DNA of 34,365 bases. Origin: Planctomycetaceae bacterium (GTDB taxonomy: Bacteria; Planctomycetota; Planctomycetia; Planctomycetales; Planctomycetaceae). The number at the start of each line of letters is the position of its first letter. The stretch's first letter is position 1. The position numbers and the translations under genes were made by a program. Shown here piece after piece: positions 16,892 through 24,887 of the stretch. The notes under the pieces are model-generated. The model made no database searches, had not been told where the DNA came from, and was given only the letters and a program-made list of their open reading frames with translations. Where the stretch lies: NCBI GenBank assembly GCA_021732995.1, contig JAKFWA010000015.1:1-34365 (forward strand), in the 5' to 3' direction.

Positions 16892-18214
16892 CTAGTGTGG
16901 CAGCGCCGCCGGGGCCGCTGCAGCTGCCGATTGGCGTGGCGGATGGAAGAAGACCGCCAATGCCACCGTGGCCAGTACTGCCGCGCCGCAGGGGACCAAG
17001 AACAGCGTCTTGAAGTCCGTACCAGCTTCGGTCGTCATCATGGCCTTAATTTGCGGGCACGCAAAATTGGCGACCAACGCTCCCACGCCCAGAATCATGA
17101 AGTTGAACAGTCCTTGAGCACTCGACCGCATGTCCTTCGGCAGAAACTCGTCCACGAAGATGTAAACCGTGGCGAAGAAGAATGCGTAGCAGACTCCGTG
17201 CAGCACGTTCACCGTCACGATGAGCCACGGGTACTCCGGCAGGAACGCAAAGACTGCGAAGCGAGCCGCGTGACCGAGAATCCCAAACACCATCGTGGTA
17301 CGCCAGCCGAGATTCTTCAGCGTCCAGCCGAGGACAAACATCGTCAGGATTTCGGCGATCTGCCCGATACTCATGATGGGCATAATCCAGTTGCCAGGGA
17401 TACCGACGCCGCCTTGTGCGGTAGGTGTGCCGAGGAACTGGCCCGTCCAGTTGAAGAAACAGTTATGGACGAACGCGTCAATGAAAGTGACCAGCCACAG
17501 CACGAAGATGTAGGGTACTGACAGCAGCCCGAAGGCCTGCATCCAGGTTGATCCGCCTTCGCCTGGAGCGGCCGGCTTCGGTGGAGTGTGCGGCAGCGTC
17601 AGGCTGAAAACGGCCAGCACGAGTGATGCGATCCCGGCGACGATGTACGTCCAGCGAGTTCCTGCCTGCATCGCATCACCGGTCAAACCATTTCCGAGGA
17701 CCGCACCCAGCCATGCCACTGCGTCCTGAGGATTGGCGGCTTTGACCTTCTCCCAGTCGACCAGAATGAAGGTGAACGGCCAAGCTGCCAAAATCCAGCC
17801 GATTGTGCCACCCATTCTGACAATACCGAACTCCTTGGTGGCATCTTTCATGTTAGTGAAGGCGATCGAGTTCGTGATCGAGATCGTCGGCACATAGAGC
17901 ACGCAGTGCACCAGCATCAGCGCGAAAAACACAGGGAAAGATGTCGTGAACGCACATCCGAGAATGGCGAGACCCCCCACCAGATGGCTGAAGGCGAGAA
18001 ACTTTTCAGCCGCAAAATTTCGATCAGCGAACTGATTGCTGAAGAACATCGCTAGGATGGCAGCGAATGGGAACGCGTTCAGGATCAGGCTCTGCTGAAT
18101 TTCACTGAAGCCGAGGCTTGGCAGGTAACCGAAGATCAGTGGCAGCCATGCTCCCCAAATGAAGAACTCCAGCAACATCATCACGAACAACTTGATGTGA
18201 GTGCCTTTTCCCAT
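16892..18214 (-). CDS. Major facilitator permease, nucleoside-symporter type
   Basis: About 440 residues with some twelve hydrophobic helices, beginning MGKGTHIKLFVMMLLEFFIWGAWLP. The first helix with EFFIWGAWLP, the FADRNFAAEKFLAFSHL loop between helices 2 and 3, and KEFGIVRMGGTIGWILA after helix 4 resemble the nucleoside:H+ symporter (NupG/XapB/YegT-like) branch; the family is clear, the substrate is inference. The open frame extends upstream to 18421, but those 69 residues are polar, lack a helix and overlap the divergent gene at 18294, so ATG 18214 is preferred although its ribosome binding site is weak. The C-terminus is Ala-rich (QSAAAAAPAALPH). A hairpin follows 17 nt downstream. Confidence 0.8.
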   Translation of the reverse strand: MGKGTHIKLFVMMLLEFFIWGAWLPLIFGYLPSLGFSEIQQSLILNAFPFAAILAMFFSNQFADRNFAAEKFLAFSHLVGGLAILGCAFTTSFPVFFALMLVHCVLYVPTISITNSIAFTNMKDATKEFGIVRMGGTIGWILAAWPFTFILVDWEKVKAANPQDAVAWLGAVLGNGLTGDAMQAGTRWTYIVAGIASLVLAVFSLTLPHTPPKPAAPGEGGSTWMQAFGLLSVPYIFVLWLVTFIDAFVHNCFFNWTGQFLGTPTAQGGVGIPGNWIMPIMSIGQIAEILTMFVLGWTLKNLGWRTTMVFGILGHAARFAVFAFLPEYPWLIVTVNVLHGVCYAFFFATVYIFVDEFLPKDMRSSAQGLFNFMILGVGALVANFACPQIKAMMTTEAGTDFKTLFLVPCGAAVLATVALAVFFHPPRQSAAAAAPAALPH

Positions 18215-18293
18215 GTGTTGCGCCGTCCGAAGGTGTAGAGAGAAGATGCAGGCGTTTGGCCCAGAGGGCGTTCGATTGTAGCCGGGACCTATT

Positions 18294-19580
18294 ATGTTGC
18301 ATCCAAGAAGACTATTGCTTCTCGCATTGTTGAGCCTGACGACGAACATTTCCGTAACGTTCGGGCAGAACAAACCTGCCGGACCGGAACGTTTCGCCGT
18401 CGACATCGTGACTCTGAACACTCGCGATCAGTATCGCGGGGCGTTTCTCGGACGACTTCCTTCCGGCCAATTGCAGGTTGCGCTGCAGCGCGACTGGCTG
18501 AAGAAACAGCATCCCAAGCTGTTTGAAACGGCGACTGCCGAGCAGGAACGGCAACGTAAGGCGGCCGCCGAGCAGTTCGAGAATCGGCTCAAAAGCTGGC
18601 TGGACCAGCAGCCTGAACCGGGCACGCTGCGAGCCTTTTTGCAGCTCGAACTGCGGCGAACACAGCAGGCCGCACGTGGAGACGGCGAGCAGCCGGAGCC
18701 GCCGCAGTTTGTGATCGTCGAGCTTCCAGAGGCTCGAGTTCGCTCGCTGGTCACTCAAGCACCGCAGAACCGGGCCGTGGCCATGCTTGCCTGGCGAGAA
18801 CGTCTGGCGGGTGTTGAGACGAAGCAGGTGGAAGAACTGCGGAAGGAACTCACGGCGAAAGGCGTGAATCTGAATGACGTCGCCGATCTATCCGATCGAT
18901 TGCCACTTCTGCCGCAGGATGATCGCGAGTGGGCGGCGCGGCGGGCGATTCTCGAACACCAGCACGGTGAGGGACTGGAGTTTCAGGGATTTGGTGACGC
19001 TCTGTTCCAGTCCGGTGAAGGAGCGAAGCAGGTCGAATTGTCACAGTTGCTGGGGCAGTTGTTCGAAAAGCAGTTAGGTTCGCAATTGAGCGAGCTGCTG
19101 GGCGAATCGCAGCCCGCACGCAAAACGACGAACTCGAACGCCGCGCTGCAGAAGGCGGTCGACGCTGCCGTCGCGAAAGGGCAACGGGCGGTTCGCGTGA
19201 CGCTGCTGGAACTGGATGTTGCGAGCGGCCGGGTTACTGTCACGGGACGCTTGCTGGCCCGCATGCCGAATGACCGCTGGGAGTCGGTCTGGCAGTCGAC
19301 TATTGTCGAAGACGGCTCGCAACCGCGACCAGACGTCGAACGCCGCATTGAAGATGATCCGCAGATCAAAGGGCTGAAACAGACCCTGACGGACTTGGGC
19401 CTGCAACAAGAACTGTCGAAGGCTTTGCGATTTGGTGCGGCCACAATGGCTGCTCAGCAGGCAGCGAATAAGCAGTTCAATCAGTTCCGCGATCAGTACG
19501 TTCGCAAGCTGGACGTTCCGCCTCTGCGCTGGAGTTCTGACAACGCCAGCGTGGCTGCGCCTGCGAAGCCGCAAAACTGA
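18294..19580 (+). CDS. Secreted protein of unknown function
   Basis: I do not recognise a family. The N-terminus MLHPRRLLLLALLSLTTNISVTFGQ is a clear signal peptide (positive residues, Leu-rich core, polar end near residue 24). The 428-residue product is rich in Gln, Glu, Arg and Leu, with long predicted helices at about 75-130 and 160-200 (WRERLAGVETKQVEELRKEL) and a Gln/Leu-rich amphipathic stretch at about 240-275. There are no cysteines in the mature part and no catalytic signature. GGGA lies about 6 nt upstream of the ATG. The gene is divergent from the MFS permease (79-nt gap) and precedes the pyrophosphatase gene. An envelope or periplasmic role is all that can be inferred. Confidence 0.75.
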   Translation: MLHPRRLLLLALLSLTTNISVTFGQNKPAGPERFAVDIVTLNTRDQYRGAFLGRLPSGQLQVALQRDWLKKQHPKLFETATAEQERQRKAAAEQFENRLKSWLDQQPEPGTLRAFLQLELRRTQQAARGDGEQPEPPQFVIVELPEARVRSLVTQAPQNRAVAMLAWRERLAGVETKQVEELRKELTAKGVNLNDVADLSDRLPLLPQDDREWAARRAILEHQHGEGLEFQGFGDALFQSGEGAKQVELSQLLGQLFEKQLGSQLSELLGESQPARKTTNSNAALQKAVDAAVAKGQRAVRVTLLELDVASGRVTVTGRLLARMPNDRWESVWQSTIVEDGSQPRPDVERRIEDDPQIKGLKQTLTDLGLQQELSKALRFGAATMAAQQAANKQFNQFRDQYVRKLDVPPLRWSSDNASVAAPAKPQN

Positions 19581-19874
19581 ACTGCGGAGGTTCGTTGCTG
19601 AGACGAAAATGAGCGACTCGGCAAGGGCAAATTTCGCGGCGCGTTCTCAGTTCAGCCGACATCCACGATTTGTGTAATTGGGTTCCCTGAATCGTTGAGT
19701 AACCCGGCGACGGTCCCTACCTTCCGAATTCCATGCTCCGCTGTCGATGCGTTAGTGACGAACCTTCATCAGCGGTGGTGTGGATGGCGAGAGTCGACGA
19801 TGAATCTTTCAAGAATCATCGGACATCAGGACATTCGGAACCCGGCCCAGCGTTCAACAGGACGAACTCGAATC

Positions 19875-22391
19875 ATGGAACTCGATTGGCGCGACAGGAG
19901 TCGCAGCGCGGTATCAGGACGATTGGTTACGCTCTGCCGAGCGATTGGCGTCATCGCGTTATCTCTGGTCTTGCTGTCCAGCAGTCCTATACCTGCCTTT
20001 GCTCAAGAGCATGTGGGCGGTGAGGCCAACCTCAGGCTGCCGGATCTCGAGCAAGCAACCTTCCTGGGTGGGATCAACGGTCGTGCCATGCTGGCTACGG
20101 GCTTGCTGGTGTCCGTGCTGGGCATTGGCTTTGGGCTGGTTATCTATAAGCGACTCCAGAACTTGCCCGTGCACAAGTCGATGTTGGACATCTCTGAGCT
20201 GATTTATGAGACCTGCAAGACATACCTGATCACGCAGGGCAAGTTTTTGATGATCCTGGAAGCATTTATTGCGGCCATCATCGTCTTCTACTTTGGTTAC
20301 CTGCAGCACTTCGAAGCGACCAAGGTGCTGATCATTCTGCTTTTCAGTTTGATTGGCATCGCGGGCAGTTATTCGGTCGCGTGGTTCGGCATCCGCGTGA
20401 ATACGTTTGCCAATTCGCGCTGCGCCTTTGCGAGCCTGCGCGGCAAGCCCTTCCCGTGTTACGACATTCCGCTGCAAGCGGGTATCAGCATCGGCATGCT
20501 GCTGATTTCCGTCGAACTGCTGCTGATGCTCTGCATCCTCTTGTTTATTCCGGGAGACCTTGCCGGATCCTGCTTCATCGGCTTTGCGATTGGCGAATCG
20601 CTCGGTGCCGCGGCACTGCGCATTGCTGGCGGCATCTTTACGAAGATCGCCGATATCGGCAGCGATCTCATGAAGATTGTCTTCAAGATCAAGGAAGACG
20701 ACGCGCGTAACCCAGGCGTGATTGCGGATTGCGTGGGTGACAACGCAGGCGATTCCGTTGGTCCCAGTGCTGACGGATTTGAGACGTACGGCGTGACTGG
20801 CGTCGCACTGATCTCGTTCATTCTGTTGGCGGTCACCAGCGAACAAGATCAGGTTCAGTTGCTCGTTTGGATTTTCATGATGCGCATCATCATGGTCCTG
20901 GCTTCCGCTGGCTCGTACTTCATCAACGACTTCATGGCCAAGGGTTCCTATGCCAATGCGGACAAGATGAACTTCGAGAAGCCGCTGACCAGCCTCGTGT
21001 TCATCACGTCGGGCGTTTCAGTGGTTCTGACCTACGCAGCGAGCTTCATCCTGATTCCCGAACTCGGCGGTGCCGACAGCGGCATGTGGTGGAAGCTTTC
21101 GACGATCATCACGTGTGGTACCGTCGCCGGGGCGATCATTCCCGAACTGGTGAAAGCCTTCACCAGCGTGGAGTCCGCCCATACGCACGAAGTCGTCACG
21201 AGTTCTGAACAAGGCGGCGCGTCACTCAACATTCTCTCTGGACTGGTAGCCGGTAACTTCTCGGCCTACTGGCTCGGCATGACGATCATGGGCCTGATGG
21301 GCGTTGCTTACTACGTGTCCAACACGTTCCCAGTCGGTGCCGATGGCAAGAGCGTGATGATGCTGGCGCCCGCCGTCTTTGCGTTTGGTCTCGTGGCTTT
21401 CGGCTTCTTGGGGATGGGCCCGGTGACGATCGCCGTCGATAGCTATGGGCCTGTGACGGACAATGCACAGTCCGTTTATGAACTCTCACAGATCGAAGAA
21501 GTGCCCAACATCAGCCAGGAGATCGAGCGAGACTTCGGCTTCAAACCCAACTTTGAAAAGGGCAAGGAGTTTCTGGAAGAGAACGACGGCGCGGGCAACA
21601 CCTTCAAGGCGACTGCCAAGCCGGTGCTGATTGGAACCGCCGTGGTCGGTGCAACCACCATGATCTTCTCGATCATCGTCGCCCTCACGCATGGACTGAC
21701 CGAGAACGTCGAGAAGCTGAGCCTCATGCACCCGCCGTTCCTGCTGGGACTGATTGCTGGCGGTTCCGTGATCTACTGGTTCACCGGCGCGTCGATGCAA
21801 GCCGTGACCACTGGAGCCTATCGCGCTGTCGAGTTCATCAAGGCCAACATCAAACTGGACGGCGTCACTAAGGCCAGTGTGGAAGACAGCAAGAAAGTCG
21901 TGGCGATCTGCACGCAGTACGCTCAGAAAGGCATGTTCAACATCTTTATGGGTGTGTTCTTCGCGACGCTCGCCTTCGCTTTCTACGAACCGTTCTTCTT
22001 CATCGGCTACCTGCTTTCGACGGCGCTCTTCGGTCTTTTCCAAGCCATCTTCATGGCCAATGCTGGCGGTGCCTGGGACAACGCCAAGAAGATTGTCGAG
22101 ACCGATCCTGAGTACAAGAACTCGGGACGCGGCAAGGGTAGCGCACTTCACGACGCGACCGTCGTGGGCGATACCGTGGGCGACCCGTTCAAGGACACCA
22201 GCTCCGTCGCGATGAACCCGGTCATCAAGTTCACCACGCTGTTCGGGTTGCTCGCCGTCGAGTTGGCGGTTTCGCTGACTAAACAACATGGCGAAGGGTT
22301 GACCACGACGCTGTCGGTGATGTTCCTGGCCACGTCGATGTTCTTTGTCCATCGCTCGTTCTACGGCATGCGCATCGTACGCGAGTCGTAG
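19875..22391 (+). CDS. hppA: Membrane-bound proton/sodium-pumping pyrophosphatase, divergent type
   Basis: Integral membrane pump that hydrolyses pyrophosphate and moves H+ or Na+. Numbering from ATG 19875 (838 aa): signal-like N-terminus to about residue 43 (ends PAFAQ), then about 15-16 hydrophobic segments. Active-site landmarks: FTKIADIGSDL with Lys257, Asp260, Asp264; EDDARNP; and DCVGDNAGDSVG with Asp285, Asp289, Asp293. The canonical DLVGKVE reads DLMKIV, one residue shorter and without the Glu. The cation-specificity motif reads GNTFKATAK: Lys578 marks potassium-independent enzymes, but Ala at 581 is unlike the usual Thr. Near the C-terminus GDTVGDPFKDTSSVAMNPVIK is typical. Alternative starts are ATG 19800 and TTG 19695; 19875 places the hydrophobic segment as a signal peptide. 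Followed by a 24-bp inverted repeat. Confidence 0.92.
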   Translation: MELDWRDRSRSAVSGRLVTLCRAIGVIALSLVLLSSSPIPAFAQEHVGGEANLRLPDLEQATFLGGINGRAMLATGLLVSVLGIGFGLVIYKRLQNLPVHKSMLDISELIYETCKTYLITQGKFLMILEAFIAAIIVFYFGYLQHFEATKVLIILLFSLIGIAGSYSVAWFGIRVNTFANSRCAFASLRGKPFPCYDIPLQAGISIGMLLISVELLLMLCILLFIPGDLAGSCFIGFAIGESLGAAALRIAGGIFTKIADIGSDLMKIVFKIKEDDARNPGVIADCVGDNAGDSVGPSADGFETYGVTGVALISFILLAVTSEQDQVQLLVWIFMMRIIMVLASAGSYFINDFMAKGSYANADKMNFEKPLTSLVFITSGVSVVLTYAASFILIPELGGADSGMWWKLSTIITCGTVAGAIIPELVKAFTSVESAHTHEVVTSSEQGGASLNILSGLVAGNFSAYWLGMTIMGLMGVAYYVSNTFPVGADGKSVMMLAPAVFAFGLVAFGFLGMGPVTIAVDSYGPVTDNAQSVYELSQIEEVPNISQEIERDFGFKPNFEKGKEFLEENDGAGNTFKATAKPVLIGTAVVGATTMIFSIIVALTHGLTENVEKLSLMHPPFLLGLIAGGSVIYWFTGASMQAVTTGAYRAVEFIKANIKLDGVTKASVEDSKKVVAICTQYAQKGMFNIFMGVFFATLAFAFYEPFFFIGYLLSTALFGLFQAIFMANAGGAWDNAKKIVETDPEYKNSGRGKGSALHDATVVGDTVGDPFKDTSSVAMNPVIKFTTLFGLLAVELAVSLTKQHGEGLTTTLSVMFLATSMFFVHRSFYGMRIVRES

Positions 22392-22433
22392 TGGCTGTCG
22401 GGCAGGTAATCAGCTTACGAAGTCGCAGCAGAC

Positions 22434-22489
22434 GTAGGACCGACAATCCTGTCCGTCAACGTTCCGACGGACAGGATTGTCGGTCCTAC
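22434..22489. repeat. Perfect 24-bp inverted repeat behind hppA (REP-like)
   Basis: Arms 22434-22457 (starting GTAGGACCGACAATCC) and 22466-22489 are exact reverse complements around an 8-nt loop (AACGTTCC). It lies 42 nt past the hppA stop and may act as its terminator, but it lacks a T-tract. A related element at 33569-33616 shares the GTAGG-C-GACAATC-TGTCCG core, so it appears to be a dispersed intergenic repeat. Confidence 0.75.
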
Positions 22490-22678
22490 AGCCGGTCGGA
22501 GATGAATTTCTCCGCAATGTGGTCGAGCGGTTGAGCTTCCGAGAGTTCATTGTTCCACTGTGCCCGCTTGAGTTCGGATGTGCGATGCGGCGACAGCTTG
22601 TATCGCTGCGTGATACGATCGTAGACAGCGATAGAGACCTGCGAATTGCAGGACCATTTTCGTCAACTGGGAGTGACT

Positions 22679-24715
22679 ATGAAGATGCGATTACTGACGA
22701 GTGCGTGTGTGCTGGGGCTGACGCTGCCGACATTGGCAGCCGACCTGCCCAAGCCGCTGGTAGAGGGGATGAAGAACCCTGAGTCCGTTTGCCTCGGCAG
22801 AGACAATCAGATGTTCGTCACCGAGATTGGCGAATTCGGCAAAGACGGCGACGGGCAGGTTTCGAAGATTGTTGACGGCAAGGCGACGCCGTTCGCGACG
22901 GGGCTGGATGATCCGAAGGGCATCGTCTGGTTTAAGGATGCCTTCTATGTCACGGACAAGACGAAGGTCTTGAAGGTAGACGGTGCCGGCAAGGTCACGA
23001 CCTTCGTTGCTGCGGACAAGTTTCCGACAGCGCCGTTGTTTCTTAACGATATTGCCATCGAACCCGAAGGCGGTTCGCTGTTTGTCAGCGACTCCGGCGA
23101 CGTGATGGGCAAGGGTGGCGGTGGAGCGGTCTATCGCATCGAAGTGAAGAGCGCTGCGACCACAACCGTGGTCAACGAAAAGACGTTGCCGGGCCTGAAT
23201 ACTCCGAATGGACTCGCACTGGATGGTGCTTCGCACCTCTTACTGGCGGACTTCGGCAGCGGTGCCCTCTATCGCATCAAGCTGGCGAACGGGTCGTCCG
23301 AGAAGATCGGCGAAGGCTTTGACGGTGGTGACGGCGTCGTCTGGGACAAGTTCGGGCGATTGTTCATCACGTCGTGGAAGACTGGCAAAGTCGCCGGTAT
23401 CGCGCGTCCTGGCCACAAGTCTGTGTTGCTGTCGGACAAGTTCCAGCAGGCTGCTGACTGCTGCCTCGATCCATCCGGTCGCTTCATCCTGATTCCGGAC
23501 ATGAAGGCGGGCACGCTGACGGCATTCCCGACAACGATTCCCGGCGCGGAAGTTGATGATTCGCCATTGCCGTTCAAGACGGAAGTGGCGTTCCCGAATC
23601 TCAAGTGGACTGGTTGGGAACCAGTCACCGATGCGGGCCTGCCGAATCCGCTGCGTCCGATCCTGCTGACTCACTTTGGTGATGGTTCGAACCGCGTGGT
23701 CGTCCCGACTCAGCACGGCGTGATTCACGTCTTCAAGAATGATGATGGTCCGCAAGAGACCAAGGTGCTGCTCGATATCAGCGAAAAGATTCGCTATCGC
23801 GACAAGATGAATGAGGAAGGCTTACTCGGCCTGGCCTTCCATCCGAAGTTCAAGACGAACGGCGAATTCTTCGTCTTCTACACGGACGTCAAAGCGGACA
23901 TGACCAACGTCGTCTCGCGCTTCCGCATGAGCAAGACCGATCCAACGAAAGCCGATCCAGCTTCCGAGGAACAGTTGATTCGCTTCGATCGACCGTTCTG
24001 GAACCATGACGGTGGCACGATTGCCTTCGGCCCGGATGGGTACCTCTACATCACTCACGGCGATGGTGGTTCGGGTGGCGACCCGATGGGGAATGGTCAG
24101 AAGATGAGCACCTTGCTCGGCAAGATTCTGCGTATCGACGTGGATCACAAAGCCAACGGCAAGAACTATGCGATTCCGAAAGACAACCCGTTTGTGAAGA
24201 CCGAAGGCGCGCTGCCTGAACTGTGGGCGGTTGGCCTGCGCAACGTGTGGCGCATGTCGTTCGATCGCAAGACCGGTCAACTCTGGGGCGGTGAAGTCGG
24301 GCAGAACCTGTTTGAAGAAATCAACATCTTCAAGGCCGGCGGTAACTACGGCTGGAGTCTCCGCGAATCGTTGCACCCGTTCGGCCCAAAGGGTGTTGAC
24401 GTGCGAGACGACCTGATCGAGCCCATCTGGGAGTACCATCACGACATCGGTAAGTCGATCACCGGTGGTCCGGTCTATCGCGGCAAGAAGCTGCCGGAGC
24501 TCGATGGTGCGTATCTCTACGCGGACTACATCAGCATGAAGATGTGGGCTCTGTGGTACGACGAAGCGAAGGGCCGAGTCGTCGCCAACCGTGAGTTCCC
24601 CACGCCGAACGTGCAAGTTCTGTCCTACGGCGAGGACGAGCAAGGCGAAGCGTACTTCATGGCCGTTGCCCCGAATGGCAAGGGCATCTATCGCTTCGTG
24701 AAGAACGCCAAGTAA
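22679..24715 (+). CDS. Secreted two-propeller protein: SMP-30/NHL-like + glucose/sorbosone dehydrogenase
   Basis: ATG 22679 is preceded by GGGAG 5 nt upstream and starts a signal peptide (MKMRLLTSACVLGLTLPTLAA); the open frame reaches back to 22646 but that start lacks a binding site. The N-terminal half (about 25-300) has repeated strands such as GRDNQMFVTEIGEFG, LFVSDSGDVMGKG, LNTPNGLALDGASHLLLADFGSGALYRI, typical of SMP-30/NHL-like six-bladed propellers. The C-terminal half (about 310-675) is a glucose/sorbosone dehydrogenase propeller, with EEGLLGLAFHPKF, NHDGGTIAFGPDGYLYI (His443), HGDGGSGGDP, LRNVWRMSFD and GGNYGW. That family oxidises sugars with pyrroloquinoline quinone. Periplasmic sugar oxidation is a reasonable inference, but substrate and cofactor use are not shown. 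A terminator follows 25 nt downstream. Confidence 0.85.
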   Translation: MKMRLLTSACVLGLTLPTLAADLPKPLVEGMKNPESVCLGRDNQMFVTEIGEFGKDGDGQVSKIVDGKATPFATGLDDPKGIVWFKDAFYVTDKTKVLKVDGAGKVTTFVAADKFPTAPLFLNDIAIEPEGGSLFVSDSGDVMGKGGGGAVYRIEVKSAATTTVVNEKTLPGLNTPNGLALDGASHLLLADFGSGALYRIKLANGSSEKIGEGFDGGDGVVWDKFGRLFITSWKTGKVAGIARPGHKSVLLSDKFQQAADCCLDPSGRFILIPDMKAGTLTAFPTTIPGAEVDDSPLPFKTEVAFPNLKWTGWEPVTDAGLPNPLRPILLTHFGDGSNRVVVPTQHGVIHVFKNDDGPQETKVLLDISEKIRYRDKMNEEGLLGLAFHPKFKTNGEFFVFYTDVKADMTNVVSRFRMSKTDPTKADPASEEQLIRFDRPFWNHDGGTIAFGPDGYLYITHGDGGSGGDPMGNGQKMSTLLGKILRIDVDHKANGKNYAIPKDNPFVKTEGALPELWAVGLRNVWRMSFDRKTGQLWGGEVGQNLFEEINIFKAGGNYGWSLRESLHPFGPKGVDVRDDLIEPIWEYHHDIGKSITGGPVYRGKKLPELDGAYLYADYISMKMWALWYDEAKGRVVANREFPTPNVQVLSYGEDEQGEAYFMAVAPNGKGIYRFVKNAK

Positions 24716-24739
24716 GCGTTTGGTGATGATTAGATTGCG

Positions 24740-24780
24740 AACAGGAAGTCTCGAATTGTCGGGGCTTCCTGTTTCTTTTT
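24740..24780 (+). terminator. Rho-independent terminator of the two-propeller gene
   Basis: AACAGGAAG and CTTCCTGTT form a 9-bp stem around a 16-nt loop, followed directly by TTTCTTTTT. It begins 25 nt past the stop codon at 24715 and separates this gene from the kinase gene. Confidence 0.8.
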
Positions 24781-24887
24781 GGCCAGATGCTTGAGACATC
24801 AGCGGGAGTGGCGTTGAATCTCACTCCGCAGAGAGCCAACTGACACGGAAGGGCTCTTCGCCCCTCTGAGGTCTGCCGAGATTCGAT

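Noticed and set aside
18215-18421. Upstream extension of the MFS permease frame
   Set aside because: The extra 69 residues are polar, overlap the divergent secreted-protein gene and precede a normal MFS first helix at ATG 18214.
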